A DNA stretch of 64,000 nt from Pseudomonas protegens CHA0 (GTDB lineage Bacteria; Pseudomonadota; Gammaproteobacteria; Pseudomonadales; Pseudomonadaceae), in NCBI RefSeq assembly GCF_000397205.1, contig NC_021237.1, positions 3,783,001 through 3,847,000 of the forward strand, in the 5' to 3' direction. The notes under the pieces were generated by a model. That model worked only from the letters and a program-made list of their open reading frames with translations. It did no database searches and was not told the origin of the DNA. Positions 7,036 to 15,840 of the stretch are shown here, piece after piece; within the stretch, counting starts at the first letter, position 1; each line of letters begins with the position of its first letter. A program made the position numbers and the translations under genes.

Positions 7036-8739
7036 ATGTCGGGCACTACTCTTCTGATCAACCTGGCCGGCGCCATCGCGCTGTTGCTGTGGGGCTCGCA
7101 GATGATCTGCGGCTCACTCCTGCGGGGCTTCGGCAGCCCGCTGCGGCACTGGCTCGGGCAACACCTGAACAACCGCTGGCTGGCGCTGCTGTGCGGCGTC
7201 GGCATCACCGGCGTGGTGCAAAGCAGCACTGCGGTGAGCCTGATGGCCAGCTCCTTCACCGCCGCCGGCACCCTGGGCCTGGCCCCGGCGCTGGCGGTGA
7301 TGCTGGGGGCCAATATCGGCTCGACCCTGGTGGTCCAGCTGCTCAGCCTCGACCTCTCGCTGGCGGCACCTGTGGCATTGCTGGCGGGCTTCCTGTGCTT
7401 TCGCCTGCGGGACGATTCGCGCTTTGAAAGCATCGGCTGCGCACTGATCGGCCTGGGCCTGATGCTGCTGGCCCTGGGCATGCTCGGCGCGACCCTGGGG
7501 GCGGTGGAAGGTACCCCAGTGTTCCAGCTGGTGATGACCAGCCTCGACGGCGACCTGCTGCTGGCCCTGCTGGTGGCGCTGCTGCTGACCTGGATGTGCC
7601 ACTCCAGCGTTGCCGTGGTGCTGCTGATTGCCTCGCTGGCCGGTACTGGGCTGCTGTCGCCGGCCACCAGCATGGCCCTGGTGCTGGGGGTCAACCTCGG
7701 CAGCACCCTGCCCTCGCTGCTCAGCGCCAGCGGCAACGTGGCCCGGCGCCTGCCCCTGGGCAACCTGCTGGTGCGCCTGTCGGGAGCGGCGCTGCTGATG
7801 CCCTGGATCGCCACCCTGGGCCAGTGGCACGTCATCGAGCAACTGCCTCCGGCACTGCTGGTGGTGGCCCTGCACACTGCCTTCAGCCTGGTGCTGGCGC
7901 TGCTGTTCATCGGTTTCACCGGGCCAATGGCCAAGCTGCTGACCCGGCTGCTGCCGGCCCCGGCCGCGGTGACCGACCCGGGCATGCCGCTGTACCTGGA
8001 CGAAGCCGGCCTGGAAGTGGCCAATATCGGCCTGTCCAACGCCGCCCGCGAAGCCTTGCGCATGGCCGACATGCTCTCGGGCATGCTCGACCGGGTGCTG
8101 CAGCTGTTTCGCACCGCCAACCAGGCCAATGCCGATCAGGTGCGCCATATCGATCAGTCCCTGGACCTGCTCAGCGCGGCGATCCGCGCCTACCTGGCGG
8201 ATATCGGCAAGGAAGGCATCAGCGACCAGGATGCCGACCGCTCCCAGGAAATCCTGCTGCTGGTGATCAACCTGGAACACGCCGGGGACATTCTCGCCAC
8301 CAGCCTGGCGCACCTGGCCGCGCGGCGCTTGCGCCGTGGCGAGCCGTTTTCCGAGTTCGAGCTGAGCACCCTGTACCCGCTGCACCAGGAACTGCTGGAC
8401 AGCCTGAGCCTGGCCATCACCGTGTTCCTGCGCGAAGACCTGCCCACCGCCCACCAACTGGTGGCGCGCAAGGAAAACGTGCGGCGCCTGGAAGCCGCCG
8501 CCAGCCGCGAGCACTTTCGCAAGTTGCGCGAAGACCGTGGCGCCTGGGCCGAATCTGGGGACATTTTCCAGCGCTTGCTGCGCGACTACCGCCGGGTTCA
8601 CCACCACATCGCCGCCCTGGCCTACCCGGCCCTGGAGCGCGCCGGTGAACGGGACATCGAGCACGCTTACCTCAACGAACCGCTGCCCGGCGAGACCAGC
8701 ATCAGCCCGGTAAAGGAGAACAGCCCATGCGCGTCCTGA
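7036..8739 (+). CDS. Na+/phosphate cotransporter family protein with C-terminal PhoU domain
   Basis: This encodes 567 residues. The N-terminal two thirds form an Na/Pi symporter membrane domain with the internal repeat typical of the family: GVVQSSTAVSLMASS near residue 60 and CHSSVAVVLLIASLAG near residue 188. The last 220 residues are helical and PhoU-like (NAAREALRMADMLSGMLDRV, VINLEHAGDILATSL). The protein should sit in the inner membrane and couple Na+ to phosphate movement, with the PhoU part regulating flux. ATG 7036 (MSGTTLLINLAGA) is chosen because it opens the first membrane helix. The following gene overlaps its end by 13 bp, indicating an operon. Confidence 0.88.
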   Translation: MSGTTLLINLAGAIALLLWGSQMICGSLLRGFGSPLRHWLGQHLNNRWLALLCGVGITGVVQSSTAVSLMASSFTAAGTLGLAPALAVMLGANIGSTLVVQLLSLDLSLAAPVALLAGFLCFRLRDDSRFESIGCALIGLGLMLLALGMLGATLGAVEGTPVFQLVMTSLDGDLLLALLVALLLTWMCHSSVAVVLLIASLAGTGLLSPATSMALVLGVNLGSTLPSLLSASGNVARRLPLGNLLVRLSGAALLMPWIATLGQWHVIEQLPPALLVVALHTAFSLVLALLFIGFTGPMAKLLTRLLPAPAAVTDPGMPLYLDEAGLEVANIGLSNAAREALRMADMLSGMLDRVLQLFRTANQANADQVRHIDQSLDLLSAAIRAYLADIGKEGISDQDADRSQEILLLVINLEHAGDILATSLAHLAARRLRRGEPFSEFELSTLYPLHQELLDSLSLAITVFLREDLPTAHQLVARKENVRRLEAAASREHFRKLREDRGAWAESGDIFQRLLRDYRRVHHHIAALAYPALERAGERDIEHAYLNEPLPGETSISPVKENSPCAS

Positions 8740-9077
8740 TCTGCGCCGGGCGCTACTACGCCGACGACCGCCGGTGCCGCCAGGTCCTCGACGCCTTTCA
8801 GCGCCTGCATGAAACCCGCGTGGTGATTCATGGCGGCAGCCAGTTCCTCGGCGCCCATATCGAGGACTGGGCCCGGGACATCGGCGCCGACATCGTCCGC
8901 TACCCGCCCAACTGGCAACGCCATGGCAAGCACGCCGAACGCCTGCGCAACGCCTTCATGCTGGCCGACAGCCGCCCCGACATCGTCCTCGCCCTGCCCG
9001 GTGGGGAAGACACCGAAGAACTGCTGGCCCAGGCCCGGGCCCGGCAGATCCAGGTTCTGTCGATGGCCGACCAGTAA
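8727..9077 (+). CDS. DUF2493 / YpsA-related SLOG family protein
   Basis: This encodes 116 residues. It starts MRVLICAGRYYADDRR, with VVIHGGSQFLGAHIEDWA and DIVLALPGGEDTEELLAQA following. This is the Rossmann-like pattern of the cpYpsA-related SLOG group, with a GG phosphate-binding loop after strand 2 and a PGG motif before a helix. SLOG proteins are thought to bind or process nucleotide-derived ligands. The ATG overlaps the symporter gene by 13 bp with AAGGAG upstream, so translational coupling is likely. The sequence gives no substrate; operon context hints at a phosphate or nucleotide signal. Confidence 0.82.
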   Translation: MRVLICAGRYYADDRRCRQVLDAFQRLHETRVVIHGGSQFLGAHIEDWARDIGADIVRYPPNWQRHGKHAERLRNAFMLADSRPDIVLALPGGEDTEELLAQARARQIQVLSMADQ

Positions 9078-9153
9078 GCCTCCCAAGCCGCCACCCTCTG
9101 CACCGGCCCGCACGCCAGATGCACCGGTGCCCCAACCCAGAACGAGATCCGCC

Positions 9154-9939
9154 ATGTCCAAGCACACCCCACATCGCCCCTCGCGTTCCAGCGCCTTTGG
9201 CCACCCTCTGCCTGCCGCGAAAAGCCGCATGCTCAAGCGCAACCTGCTGTTCCTCGCCCTCACCGCCAGCGCGACCGCCACCCTGGCCCTGTGCTCCAAG
9301 GCCCAGGCCGCCGGCGGCGCCTACGTGGTGGACGACGGCGCCATCAACGCTCCCGGGGAATGCAATGTCGATGTCTGGTACCAGAGCACCCGCCACCAGG
9401 GCTCCAGCCACACCAGCGTGGTGGCCCCGACCTGCACCTTCAGCCAACTGCCCTGGGTGCAACTGGGGGCCGCGATGCAGCGCCAGCAGGCCGACGGCCA
9501 GGGCGAGACCCAGCTCAGCCCCCAGGTCAAGCTGGCCCTGCTGGACCGTGAAGACCTGGGCCTGCAACTGGCCCTGGCCGGCTCCGCCCACTGGGCCCTG
9601 AACCGCAGCCACAGCTTCGACGGTGGCGACCTCGCCCTGCCACTGACCTTCAGCCCTGTTGCCAGCCTGCGCCTGAACCTGAATGCCGGCTGGGCCCACG
9701 CCTATGACGACGGCGACCAGAGCCACCGCTGGGCCTGGGGCAGCGGGCTGGAGTACGACCTGGCCCAGAGCCTGACCCTGATTGCCGAGCGCTACGGCCA
9801 ACGCGGCGGCGAACAGGGCTGGCAGGCCGGCCCGCGCCTGCACCTGGGCCAGCACCTGGACCTGGACCTGATCGTTGGCCAGCACCTGACCGAAGACCGC
9901 GATCGCTGGCTGACCACCGGCGCGACCCTGCGCTTCTAA
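9154..9939 (+). CDS. Predicted outer-membrane beta-barrel protein
   Basis: This encodes 261 residues from ATG 9154; an internal ATG at 9229 (MLKRNLLFLALTASATATLA) would put the signal peptide at the very N-terminus and may be the true start. A signal peptide ends near ALCSKAQA-AGG. The mature part is made of alternating amphipathic strands rich in Gly, Gln, Trp and Tyr, and ends in TLRF with a terminal Phe, the outer-membrane insertion signature. Two Cys (GECNVD, APTCTFSQ) could form a disulfide. No specific channel family is recognised. It follows the SLOG gene by 76 bp in the same direction. Confidence 0.7.
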   Translation: MSKHTPHRPSRSSAFGHPLPAAKSRMLKRNLLFLALTASATATLALCSKAQAAGGAYVVDDGAINAPGECNVDVWYQSTRHQGSSHTSVVAPTCTFSQLPWVQLGAAMQRQQADGQGETQLSPQVKLALLDREDLGLQLALAGSAHWALNRSHSFDGGDLALPLTFSPVASLRLNLNAGWAHAYDDGDQSHRWAWGSGLEYDLAQSLTLIAERYGQRGGEQGWQAGPRLHLGQHLDLDLIVGQHLTEDRDRWLTTGATLRF

Positions 9940-9961
9940 CCCCCGAAAGCGCCCCACCTCT

Positions 9962-10043
9962 GTAGGAGCTGGCTTGCCAACGAAAGCGTCGGCAAGGGCG
10001 ATGGAAGACTCAAGGGCCTCTTCGCCGGCAAGCCGGCTCCTAC
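9962..10043. repeat. REP palindrome pair, copy 1
   Basis: The left end GTAGGAGCTGGCTTGCCAACGA and the right end TTCGCCGGCAAGCCGGCTCC are inverted copies of the common Pseudomonas REP unit, separated by about 40 bp. The arrangement is that of a REPIN. It lies in the converging gap after the outer-membrane protein gene. Confidence 0.85.
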
Positions 10044-10071
10044 GCAAGGTACGCTCGGCGTTGCGTTGCAC

Positions 10072-10154
10072 CGTAGGAGCTGGCTTGCCAGCGAAGGCGT
10101 CGGCAAGGGCGATGCAGGGCTCTGGGACCTCTTCGCCGGCAAGCCGGCTCCTAC
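10072..10154. repeat. REP palindrome pair, copy 2
   Basis: This is a second REPIN-like pair in the same orientation as copy 1 and 28 bp downstream. Its spacer (GGCGTCGGCAAGGGCGATG) is nearly identical to that of copy 1, indicating a recent tandem duplication. Its right end (GGCTCCTAC) contains the stop codon of aruH at 10151-10153. Confidence 0.85.
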
Positions 10155-11329
10155 AGGGCCAGGAGTTGCGCGGTGCACTGGGCGATGCGGCGGCAGGCTT
10201 CGGCCAGCCGTTCGCGGTCCAGCACCAGGGCAATGCGGATGTGCCCGACCACGCTGGGGCCGAAGGCTTCGCCCGCCAGCACCGAAACCCCATAACCCTC
10301 CAGCAGTCGCTCGGCGAACGCCTGGGCGCCCAGCCCGGTGCGGCGTACGTCGACCATGACGAACATGCCGCCATCGGGCAGCACTGGCCGCAAGCCCGGG
10401 CACTGCCCGAGCAGCGTGCACACCAGGTCGCGGCGCTGGCGGTACTCCTCGCGCATCTGTGGCAGTTCCGGCAGTTCGCGGGTCAGCGCCACCACTGCCG
10501 CATTCTGGATGAAGTCCGGCAGGCCATAGAGCATGCACAGGGCCAGATTGCTCAGGTGCCCGACCAGCACCGGCGGAGCGATCACCCAGCCCACCCGCCA
10601 GCCGCTCATGGCATGGGACTTGGACAGGCTGTTGATGGTGGCGGTGCGCCCACCCATTCGCGGTAGACCGCCCGGGCTCAGGTGCTGGCCTTCGTACAGC
10701 AGGTCGCCGTAGACCTCGTCGGAAACCAGCCACAGGTCATGCTCCATGCACAACCGCGCCAGGACCTGCCAGTCATCAAGGGACAGGCTGGCCCCGGAGG
10801 GGTTGTTGGGGCTGTTGATGAGCATGGCCCGGGTCCGCGGGCTGATGCGCGCCGCCACTTCCTGCGGGTCCAGGCGAAAGCCCTGCTCGGCCCGTACCGG
10901 CACCGGCACCACGGTGGCGCCACAGGCACCGAACACCCCTTCGTAGGTGACGTACATGGGCTCGGCCACCAGCACCTCGTCCCCAGGGCCCAGCAGGCAC
11001 TGGGCCACGGAGAACACCGCACACTGCGCCCCCGGCAGCACCACCACGTGCTCGGCATCGACGATCTGCCCGGTGCGCTGGTGGTGGCAACGGGCGATGC
11101 AACTGCGCAACGCCAGGTTGCCGCGCACGTCCGAATAGTGGGTGTCACCGGCCAGCAGGCTGTCGATGGCCGCCTGGACCACCGGCCGGGGGGTGTCGAA
11201 ATCCGGATCGCCGATGGTCAGCAACAGCACATCGCGCCCCTGCTCGCGCAAGGCCAAAGCTCGGTAATGGATATCCCAGGCGGCGGAACCTTCTCCGGCA
11301 ATCCGTTGGGTCAGGGCTGAATAGCGCAT
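10151..11329 (-). CDS. aruH: Arginine--pyruvate transaminase AruH
   Basis: This is a 392-residue class I PLP aminotransferase. The N-terminus MRYSALTQRIAGEGSAAWDI and segments such as GDPDFDTPRPVVQAAIDSLL, AEPMYVTYEGVFGACGA and the PLP-lysine motif NSLSKSHAMSGWRVGW match my recollection of P. aeruginosa AruH closely. It catalyses arginine plus pyruvate to 2-ketoarginine plus alanine, the first step of the arginine transaminase pathway. AruI, its usual partner, is not in the window, so the gene is isolated here. ATG 11329 has GGAG 7 bp upstream, whereas the earlier ATG 11341 has no SD. The TAG stop comes from the conserved end of an adjacent REP. Confidence 0.9.
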   Translation of the reverse strand: MRYSALTQRIAGEGSAAWDIHYRALALREQGRDVLLLTIGDPDFDTPRPVVQAAIDSLLAGDTHYSDVRGNLALRSCIARCHHQRTGQIVDAEHVVVLPGAQCAVFSVAQCLLGPGDEVLVAEPMYVTYEGVFGACGATVVPVPVRAEQGFRLDPQEVAARISPRTRAMLINSPNNPSGASLSLDDWQVLARLCMEHDLWLVSDEVYGDLLYEGQHLSPGGLPRMGGRTATINSLSKSHAMSGWRVGWVIAPPVLVGHLSNLALCMLYGLPDFIQNAAVVALTRELPELPQMREEYRQRRDLVCTLLGQCPGLRPVLPDGGMFVMVDVRRTGLGAQAFAERLLEGYGVSVLAGEAFGPSVVGHIRIALVLDRERLAEACRRIAQCTAQLLAL

Positions 11330-11413
11330 CGCTTTCTCCATGAAAGATGCTTCAGCCAGAACCCTAGGTGCTGGCGCGGCACTCGTCGAGCGAGCGCCAG
11401 CGCCGTTGGACGC

Positions 11414-13039
11414 TTAGATCACAAAACGCGCCACCAGAGCGTTCAGGTCCACCGCCAGGCGCGACAGCTCATGGCTGGCGGCGCTGGTCTGGTTGGCTCC
11501 GGCCGCCGACTGGGTGGCCAGGTCGCGGATGTTCACCAGGTTGCGGTCCACCTCGCGGGACACCTGCGCCTGCTCTTCCGAGGCGCTGGCGATCACCAGG
11601 TTGCGCTCGTTGATCTGGTTGATGGATTCGGCAATCTGCTCCAGGGCCACACCCGCGGCGCGGGCCAGTTCCAGGGTGCTCTGGGTACGCTGGTTGCTCT
11701 GCTGCATCGACTCCACCGCGTCGCCCGTGCCGTTCTGGATGCCGGCCACCATCTTCTCGATTTCCTGGGTCGACTGGGCGGTCCGATGGGCCAGGGCCCG
11801 CACCTCATCGGCCACCACCGCAAAGCCGCGCCCGGCCTCGCCGGCACGGGCCGCCTCGATGGCCGCGTTGAGGGCCAGCAGGTTGGTCTGCTCGGCGATG
11901 GCGCGGATCACGTCCAGCACCTTGCCGATATCCCGGCCCTGGGTCGCCAGGCCTTCGATCATCACCGAGGTGCTCTGCACATCGTGGGTCATGGTCTGGA
12001 TCGCGTCCACGGTTTCCACCACCCGGTCGCGACCTTCGCGAGCGGCCTGGGTCGACTGCCGGGAAGCCTCGGAAGTGGACACCGCGTTGCGCGCCACCTC
12101 CTCCACCGCGGCGGTCATTTCGTTGACCGCGGTGGCCGCCTGTTCGATCTCGTTGTTCTGCTGCTGCAAGCCGCGGGAAGCCTCTTCAGTGACCGCGCTG
12201 AGTTCTTCCGAGGCCGAGGCCAGCTGGGTCGCCGAGCCGGCGATCTGCTCGATGGTGCGGCGCAGGCTGGCCTGCATCTCGGCCAGGGCCTGCAGCAGCC
12301 GCGCCGGCTCGTCCTTGCCATCGACCTCGATGGCCTGGCGCAGGTTGCCGCCGGCGATCACCTGAGCGGCATTCAGGGCCCTGTTCAGGGGGGTGACGAT
12401 GCTGCGGGTGAGCAACAGCGCCAGAACAATGGTCAGCAGCGCGGCAAGCACAGCCACCGCCACAATCCCGGCGATGGCGCTGCTGTAGTGCTCGCCGGCA
12501 GCCTTGGAAGCGCTCCTGGCATCAGCAGCGTTGATCGCGATCAGTTGGTTCAACTGCTCGCCCATCTGGTCTGTGCCTTCCTTGATCCGCGAATTGATCA
12601 GGCTGCGCATTTCATCCAGCTTGTTCTGGCGCGACAGTTCGAGCATCTCGTTCTGCGCCTGCAGGTAGTTGTCCAGGGTCGTAGCGAAGGTCTTGTACAG
12701 CGCAGCCTCCTGCGGCCCCGCCGGCAAGGCCGCATAGCTGGCCTGGGCCTTTCTGGCGTTGTCCACCAGCACGCCGATGCGCGTCTGGGCTTCTGCCAGG
12801 CCTGCCGGCTCGCGGTTCACCAGCACACGGAAGGAAAGAATCCGCAGGCGCAGCACGTTCTCGGTGAGGTTGCCGAGAAAGCCGACACTGGGCAGCTGGT
12901 TGCTTTCCATGTCCATCGAGGCTTCGCGGATCACCGCCATGCGATTGACCGCAAACACCCCCAGCACCACGACCAGCAAGGCAATGAAGGCAAAACCGAG
13001 GAAAGCACGAGGGGCGATATTCAGGTTACGCAAGGACAT
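11414..13039 (-). CDS. Methyl-accepting chemotaxis protein
   Basis: This is a 541-residue transducer. TM1 lies at about residues 10-30 ([19 protein letters not shown]). A periplasmic four-helix-bundle sensor spans about 30-188, TM2 about 189-210 ([20 protein letters not shown]), then HAMP, and a cytoplasmic signalling domain with the highly conserved hairpin tip [20 protein letters not shown]. The all-helical periplasmic domain suggests a 4HB_MCP-type ligand-binding domain. I chose ATG 13039 ([11 protein letters not shown]), since the upstream in-frame extension is Arg-rich and does not look like family sequence. It is divergent from hpaB and may sense an aromatic or amino acid, but the ligand cannot be read from the sequence. 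Confidence 0.93.
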   Translation of the reverse strand: MSLRNLNIAPRAFLGFAFIALLVVVLGVFAVNRMAVIREASMDMESNQLPSVGFLGNLTENVLRLRILSFRVLVNREPAGLAEAQTRIGVLVDNARKAQASYAALPAGPQEAALYKTFATTLDNYLQAQNEMLELSRQNKLDEMRSLINSRIKEGTDQMGEQLNQLIAINAADARSASKAAGEHYSSAIAGIVAVAVLAALLTIVLALLLTRSIVTPLNRALNAAQVIAGGNLRQAIEVDGKDEPARLLQALAEMQASLRRTIEQIAGSATQLASASEELSAVTEEASRGLQQQNNEIEQAATAVNEMTAAVEEVARNAVSTSEASRQSTQAAREGRDRVVETVDAIQTMTHDVQSTSVMIEGLATQGRDIGKVLDVIRAIAEQTNLLALNAAIEAARAGEAGRGFAVVADEVRALAHRTAQSTQEIEKMVAGIQNGTGDAVESMQQSNQRTQSTLELARAAGVALEQIAESINQINERNLVIASASEEQAQVSREVDRNLVNIRDLATQSAAGANQTSAASHELSRLAVDLNALVARFVI

Positions 13040-13419
13040 AGGACGACTCTCGAGGGAGAACGGGCGACAGGCATCCATGCCGTTGAGCCGTCGGCGCATC
13101 AGGGGCTGTGCCGACGTGGGGCGCCGCGCTGTTGGAAGTCCGCGGGCCTGTCAGAGATATCGGCCGAACTTGAGCTTTCATATGGCTGATTGTTAAAAAT
13201 ATTTCTGAATGTGACCGGTGTATCACTGCTGATACAACACAACGCGAAGTGAATCGATAAAGCGCTACAGCATCGCCCCTCAGCCACCGTTTTCGACCCT
13301 GGCTCCGGCCACCCGCCTCCCTATGAAAAGTGCAATTCATTCGCCGGAAAAGCCATTTAGTCCATTCCCGCGGCTGCCCATCATGGCCCCAGTCAATAAA
13401 AACAACGCTGAGACTGGAT
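13040..13419. other. Divergent intergenic region between the chemoreceptor gene and hpaB
   Basis: No gene is seen. It contains an 18-bp inverted repeat (TGTATCA-CTGC-TGATACA, 13219-13236) in an AT-rich stretch, a likely operator. Near the hpaB start it holds an A-rich motif (AATAAAAACAAC, 13395-13406), an Hfq/Crc-type translational repression site. Confidence 0.5.
13219..13236. promoter_or_regulatory. Inverted repeat, candidate operator
   Basis: TGTATCA and TGATACA are perfect 7-bp arms around CTGC, about 185 bp upstream of hpaB and 180 bp upstream of the chemoreceptor gene. The dyad fits a dimeric helix-turn-helix regulator. Which regulator binds is unknown; the LuxR-type protein of this cluster is one candidate. 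Confidence 0.4.
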
Positions 13420-14982
13420 ATGAAACCTGAAGACTTTCGTGCCGCAACCGACCGCCCGCTGACCGGTGCCGAATACCTGGCCAGCCTGCGCGACGACCGT
13501 GAAATCTACATCTATGGCGACCGGGTCAAGGACGTCACCACCCACCCGGCCTTCCGCAACTCCGCGGCCTCCATGGCCCGCCTGTACGACGCCCTGCACG
13601 ACCCGGCCACCAAGGAGCAACTGTGCTGGGACACCGACACCGGCAACGGCGGCTACACCCACAAGTTCTTCCGTTCGGCGAAAAGCCCCGATGAACTGCG
13701 CCAGCAGCGCGACGCCATCGCCGACTGGTCGCGCCTGACCTATGGATGGATGGGCCGCAGCCCCGACTACAAGGCCGCCTTCGGCAGCGCCCTGGGGGCC
13801 AACCCGGAGTTCTACGGGCGCTTCGCAGACAACGCCCGCACCTGGTACAAGCGCATCCAGGAAGCCTGCCTCTACCTCAACCACGCCATCGTCAACCCAC
13901 CCATCGACCGCGACAAACCGGTGGATCAGGTCAAGGACGTGTTCATCTCGGTGGACGAGGAAGTCGAAGGCGGGATCATCGTCAGCGGCGCCAAGGTGGT
14001 GGCCACCAACTCGGCCCTGACCCACTACAACTTCGTCGGCCAGGGCTCGGCCCAGTTGCTGGGGGACAACACCGATTTCGCCCTGATGTTCATCGCACCG
14101 ATGAACACCCGGGGCATGAAGCTGATCTGCCGCCCTTCCTATGAACTTCAGGCCGGCATGACCGGCTCGCCCTTCGACTACCCGTTGTCCAGCCGCTTCG
14201 ACGAGAACGACGCGATCCTGATCATGGACAAGGTGTTCATCCCCTGGGAAAACGTGCTGATCTACCGCGATTTCGAGCGCTGCCGCCAATGGTTCCCCCA
14301 GGGCGGGTTCGGCCGCCTGTTCCCGATGCAGGGCTGTACCCGGCTGGCGGTCAAGCTCGACTTCATCACCGGGTTGCTGGTCAAGGCCCTGCAATGCACC
14401 GGTTCCCTGGAGTTCCGCGGGGTCCAGGCGCAGGTTGGCGAAGTGGTGGCCTGGCGCAACCTGTTCTGGTCCCTGACCGACGCCATGCATGGCAACGCCA
14501 GTGAATGGATGAACGGCGTCTACCTGCCCAGTACCCAGGCGCTGCAGGCTTACCGGGTGCTGGCGCCCCAGGCCTACACCGACATCAAGAAGATCATCGA
14601 GCAGGTGGTGGCCAGCGGCCTGATCTACCTGCCCTCCGGCTCCCGCGACCTCAAGGACCCGGTCCTCAACCAGTACCTCGGTACCTACTGCCGGGGCTCC
14701 GGGGGCATGGGCCACGAGGAGCGGATCAAGATCCTCAAGCTGCTGTGGGACGCCATCGGCACCGAATTCGGCGGCCGCCACGAGTTGTACGAGATCAACT
14801 ACGCCGGCAGCCAGGACGAGATCCGCATGCAGTGCCTGCGCCACGCCCAGGCCAGCGGCTCGATGAAAGCCATGACCGACCTGGTGGACAAGTGCCTGGG
14901 GGACTACGACCTCGACGGCTGGACCGTGCCGCACCTGAGCAACCCGGATGACATCAACATGCTGGACCGCATCCGCCAATAG
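13420..14982 (+). CDS. hpaB: 4-hydroxyphenylacetate 3-monooxygenase, oxygenase component
   Basis: This encodes 520 residues, the same length as E. coli HpaB, starting MKPEDFRAATDRPLTGAEYL. Conserved HpaB blocks are present: YTHKFFRSAKSPDELRQQRD, FISVDEEVEGGIIVSGAKVV, FIPWENVLIYRDFERCRQWF and GSRDLKDP. It hydroxylates 4-hydroxyphenylacetate to homoprotocatechuate using FADH2 supplied by HpaC. It lies about 15 kb from the meta-cleavage genes, with hpaC 142 bp downstream after a REP. The LuxR, channel, MFS and hydrolase genes that follow raise the possibility of an additional phenolic substrate. The start is preceded by an A-rich Hfq/Crc-like motif. Confidence 0.93.
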   Translation: MKPEDFRAATDRPLTGAEYLASLRDDREIYIYGDRVKDVTTHPAFRNSAASMARLYDALHDPATKEQLCWDTDTGNGGYTHKFFRSAKSPDELRQQRDAIADWSRLTYGWMGRSPDYKAAFGSALGANPEFYGRFADNARTWYKRIQEACLYLNHAIVNPPIDRDKPVDQVKDVFISVDEEVEGGIIVSGAKVVATNSALTHYNFVGQGSAQLLGDNTDFALMFIAPMNTRGMKLICRPSYELQAGMTGSPFDYPLSSRFDENDAILIMDKVFIPWENVLIYRDFERCRQWFPQGGFGRLFPMQGCTRLAVKLDFITGLLVKALQCTGSLEFRGVQAQVGEVVAWRNLFWSLTDAMHGNASEWMNGVYLPSTQALQAYRVLAPQAYTDIKKIIEQVVASGLIYLPSGSRDLKDPVLNQYLGTYCRGSGGMGHEERIKILKLLWDAIGTEFGGRHELYEINYAGSQDEIRMQCLRHAQASGSMKAMTDLVDKCLGDYDLDGWTVPHLSNPDDINMLDRIRQ

Positions 14983-14994
14983 CCCACGCCACAT

Positions 14995-15092
14995 GCAGGA
15001 GCGGGCTTGTGCAGGCGCTGGCTTGCCAGCGAAAACACCCGCCAGAGCGCCACAAGGCCCCAGGCCCCTTCGTCGGCAAGCCGGCTCCTGCA
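14995..15092. repeat. REP palindrome pair between hpaB and hpaC
   Basis: CAGGAGCGGGCTTG followed by GGCGCTGGCTTGCCAGCGAA on the left, and CCTTCGTCGGCAAGCCGGCT on the right, are inverted REP copies. The left arm appears to carry a short duplication. Inside an operon, such a hairpin can stabilise the upstream mRNA and change the HpaB:HpaC ratio. Confidence 0.8.
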
Positions 15093-15124
15093 GCGCAATG
15101 CCCTGCGTCCACGAGGAATTCGTC

Positions 15125-15637
15125 ATGTCTGTACTCGATCCCAAGCAACTCGCCTTTCGCAACGCCATGGCGCACATGACCGCAGCGGTCAACGTCATCA
15201 CCAGCAACGGCCCCGCCGGCCGCTGCGGCATCACCGCCACGGCGGTCTGCTCGGTCACCGACAGCCCGCCGACACTGATGGTCTGCGTCAACCGCAACAG
15301 CGCCCTGAACCCGGTGTTCAAGGGCAACGGGCGGTTGTGCGTCAACGTCCTCAGCGGCGAACACGAAGAAGTGGCCCGGCACTTTGCCGGCATGACCGGC
15401 GTGGCCATGGACCAGCGCTTCGGCCTGCACCCCTGGCGCGACGGCCTGCAGGCCCTGCCGGTGCTGGAGGGCGCCCTGGCCAGCCTGCAGGGGCGCATCA
15501 CCGAGGTCCAGGAAATCGGCACACACTCGGTAATGCTGGTGGAACTGGATGAAATCGGCGTGCTGGAGCACGGCGACTCACTGGTGTACTTCAGCCGTTG
15601 CTTCCATCGCCTGGCCCACCCTTGCCGGGCGGCCTGA
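15125..15637 (+). CDS. hpaC: 4-hydroxyphenylacetate 3-monooxygenase, flavin reductase component
   Basis: This encodes 170 residues, matching the family length. It is a flavin-reductase-like domain: FRNAMAHMTAAVNVITSNGP, GRCGITATAVCSVTDSPPTL (flavin-binding region) and VCVNRNSALNPVFKG. It reduces FAD with NADH and hands FADH2 to HpaB. GAGG lies 9 bp before ATG 15125. It is separated from hpaB only by a REP element, so the two are probably co-transcribed. Confidence 0.93.
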   Translation: MSVLDPKQLAFRNAMAHMTAAVNVITSNGPAGRCGITATAVCSVTDSPPTLMVCVNRNSALNPVFKGNGRLCVNVLSGEHEEVARHFAGMTGVAMDQRFGLHPWRDGLQALPVLEGALASLQGRITEVQEIGTHSVMLVELDEIGVLEHGDSLVYFSRCFHRLAHPCRAA

Positions 15638-15840
15638 ACCCTTCCCTCCTGGCCGTCATTTCCCGCGCCTGGATGCCCGCCGGCATCCGGGCCAAGGGCC
15701 ACCTCCTGCATCTGTAGGATGGCGCGGCTCTTCCAAGCCATCGATACTCGAACCAGGCCCTGCCCACGTCCCCTGACGTACCGGTCCCAAACCCCTTCCG
15801 TGACGAAAACAATAACAACGTCGCACAGAGGTACAGACCC

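Noticed and set aside
9960..10160. CRISPR-like repeats
   Set aside because: The repeated words are inverted REP arms with variable spacing, not direct repeats with regular spacers.
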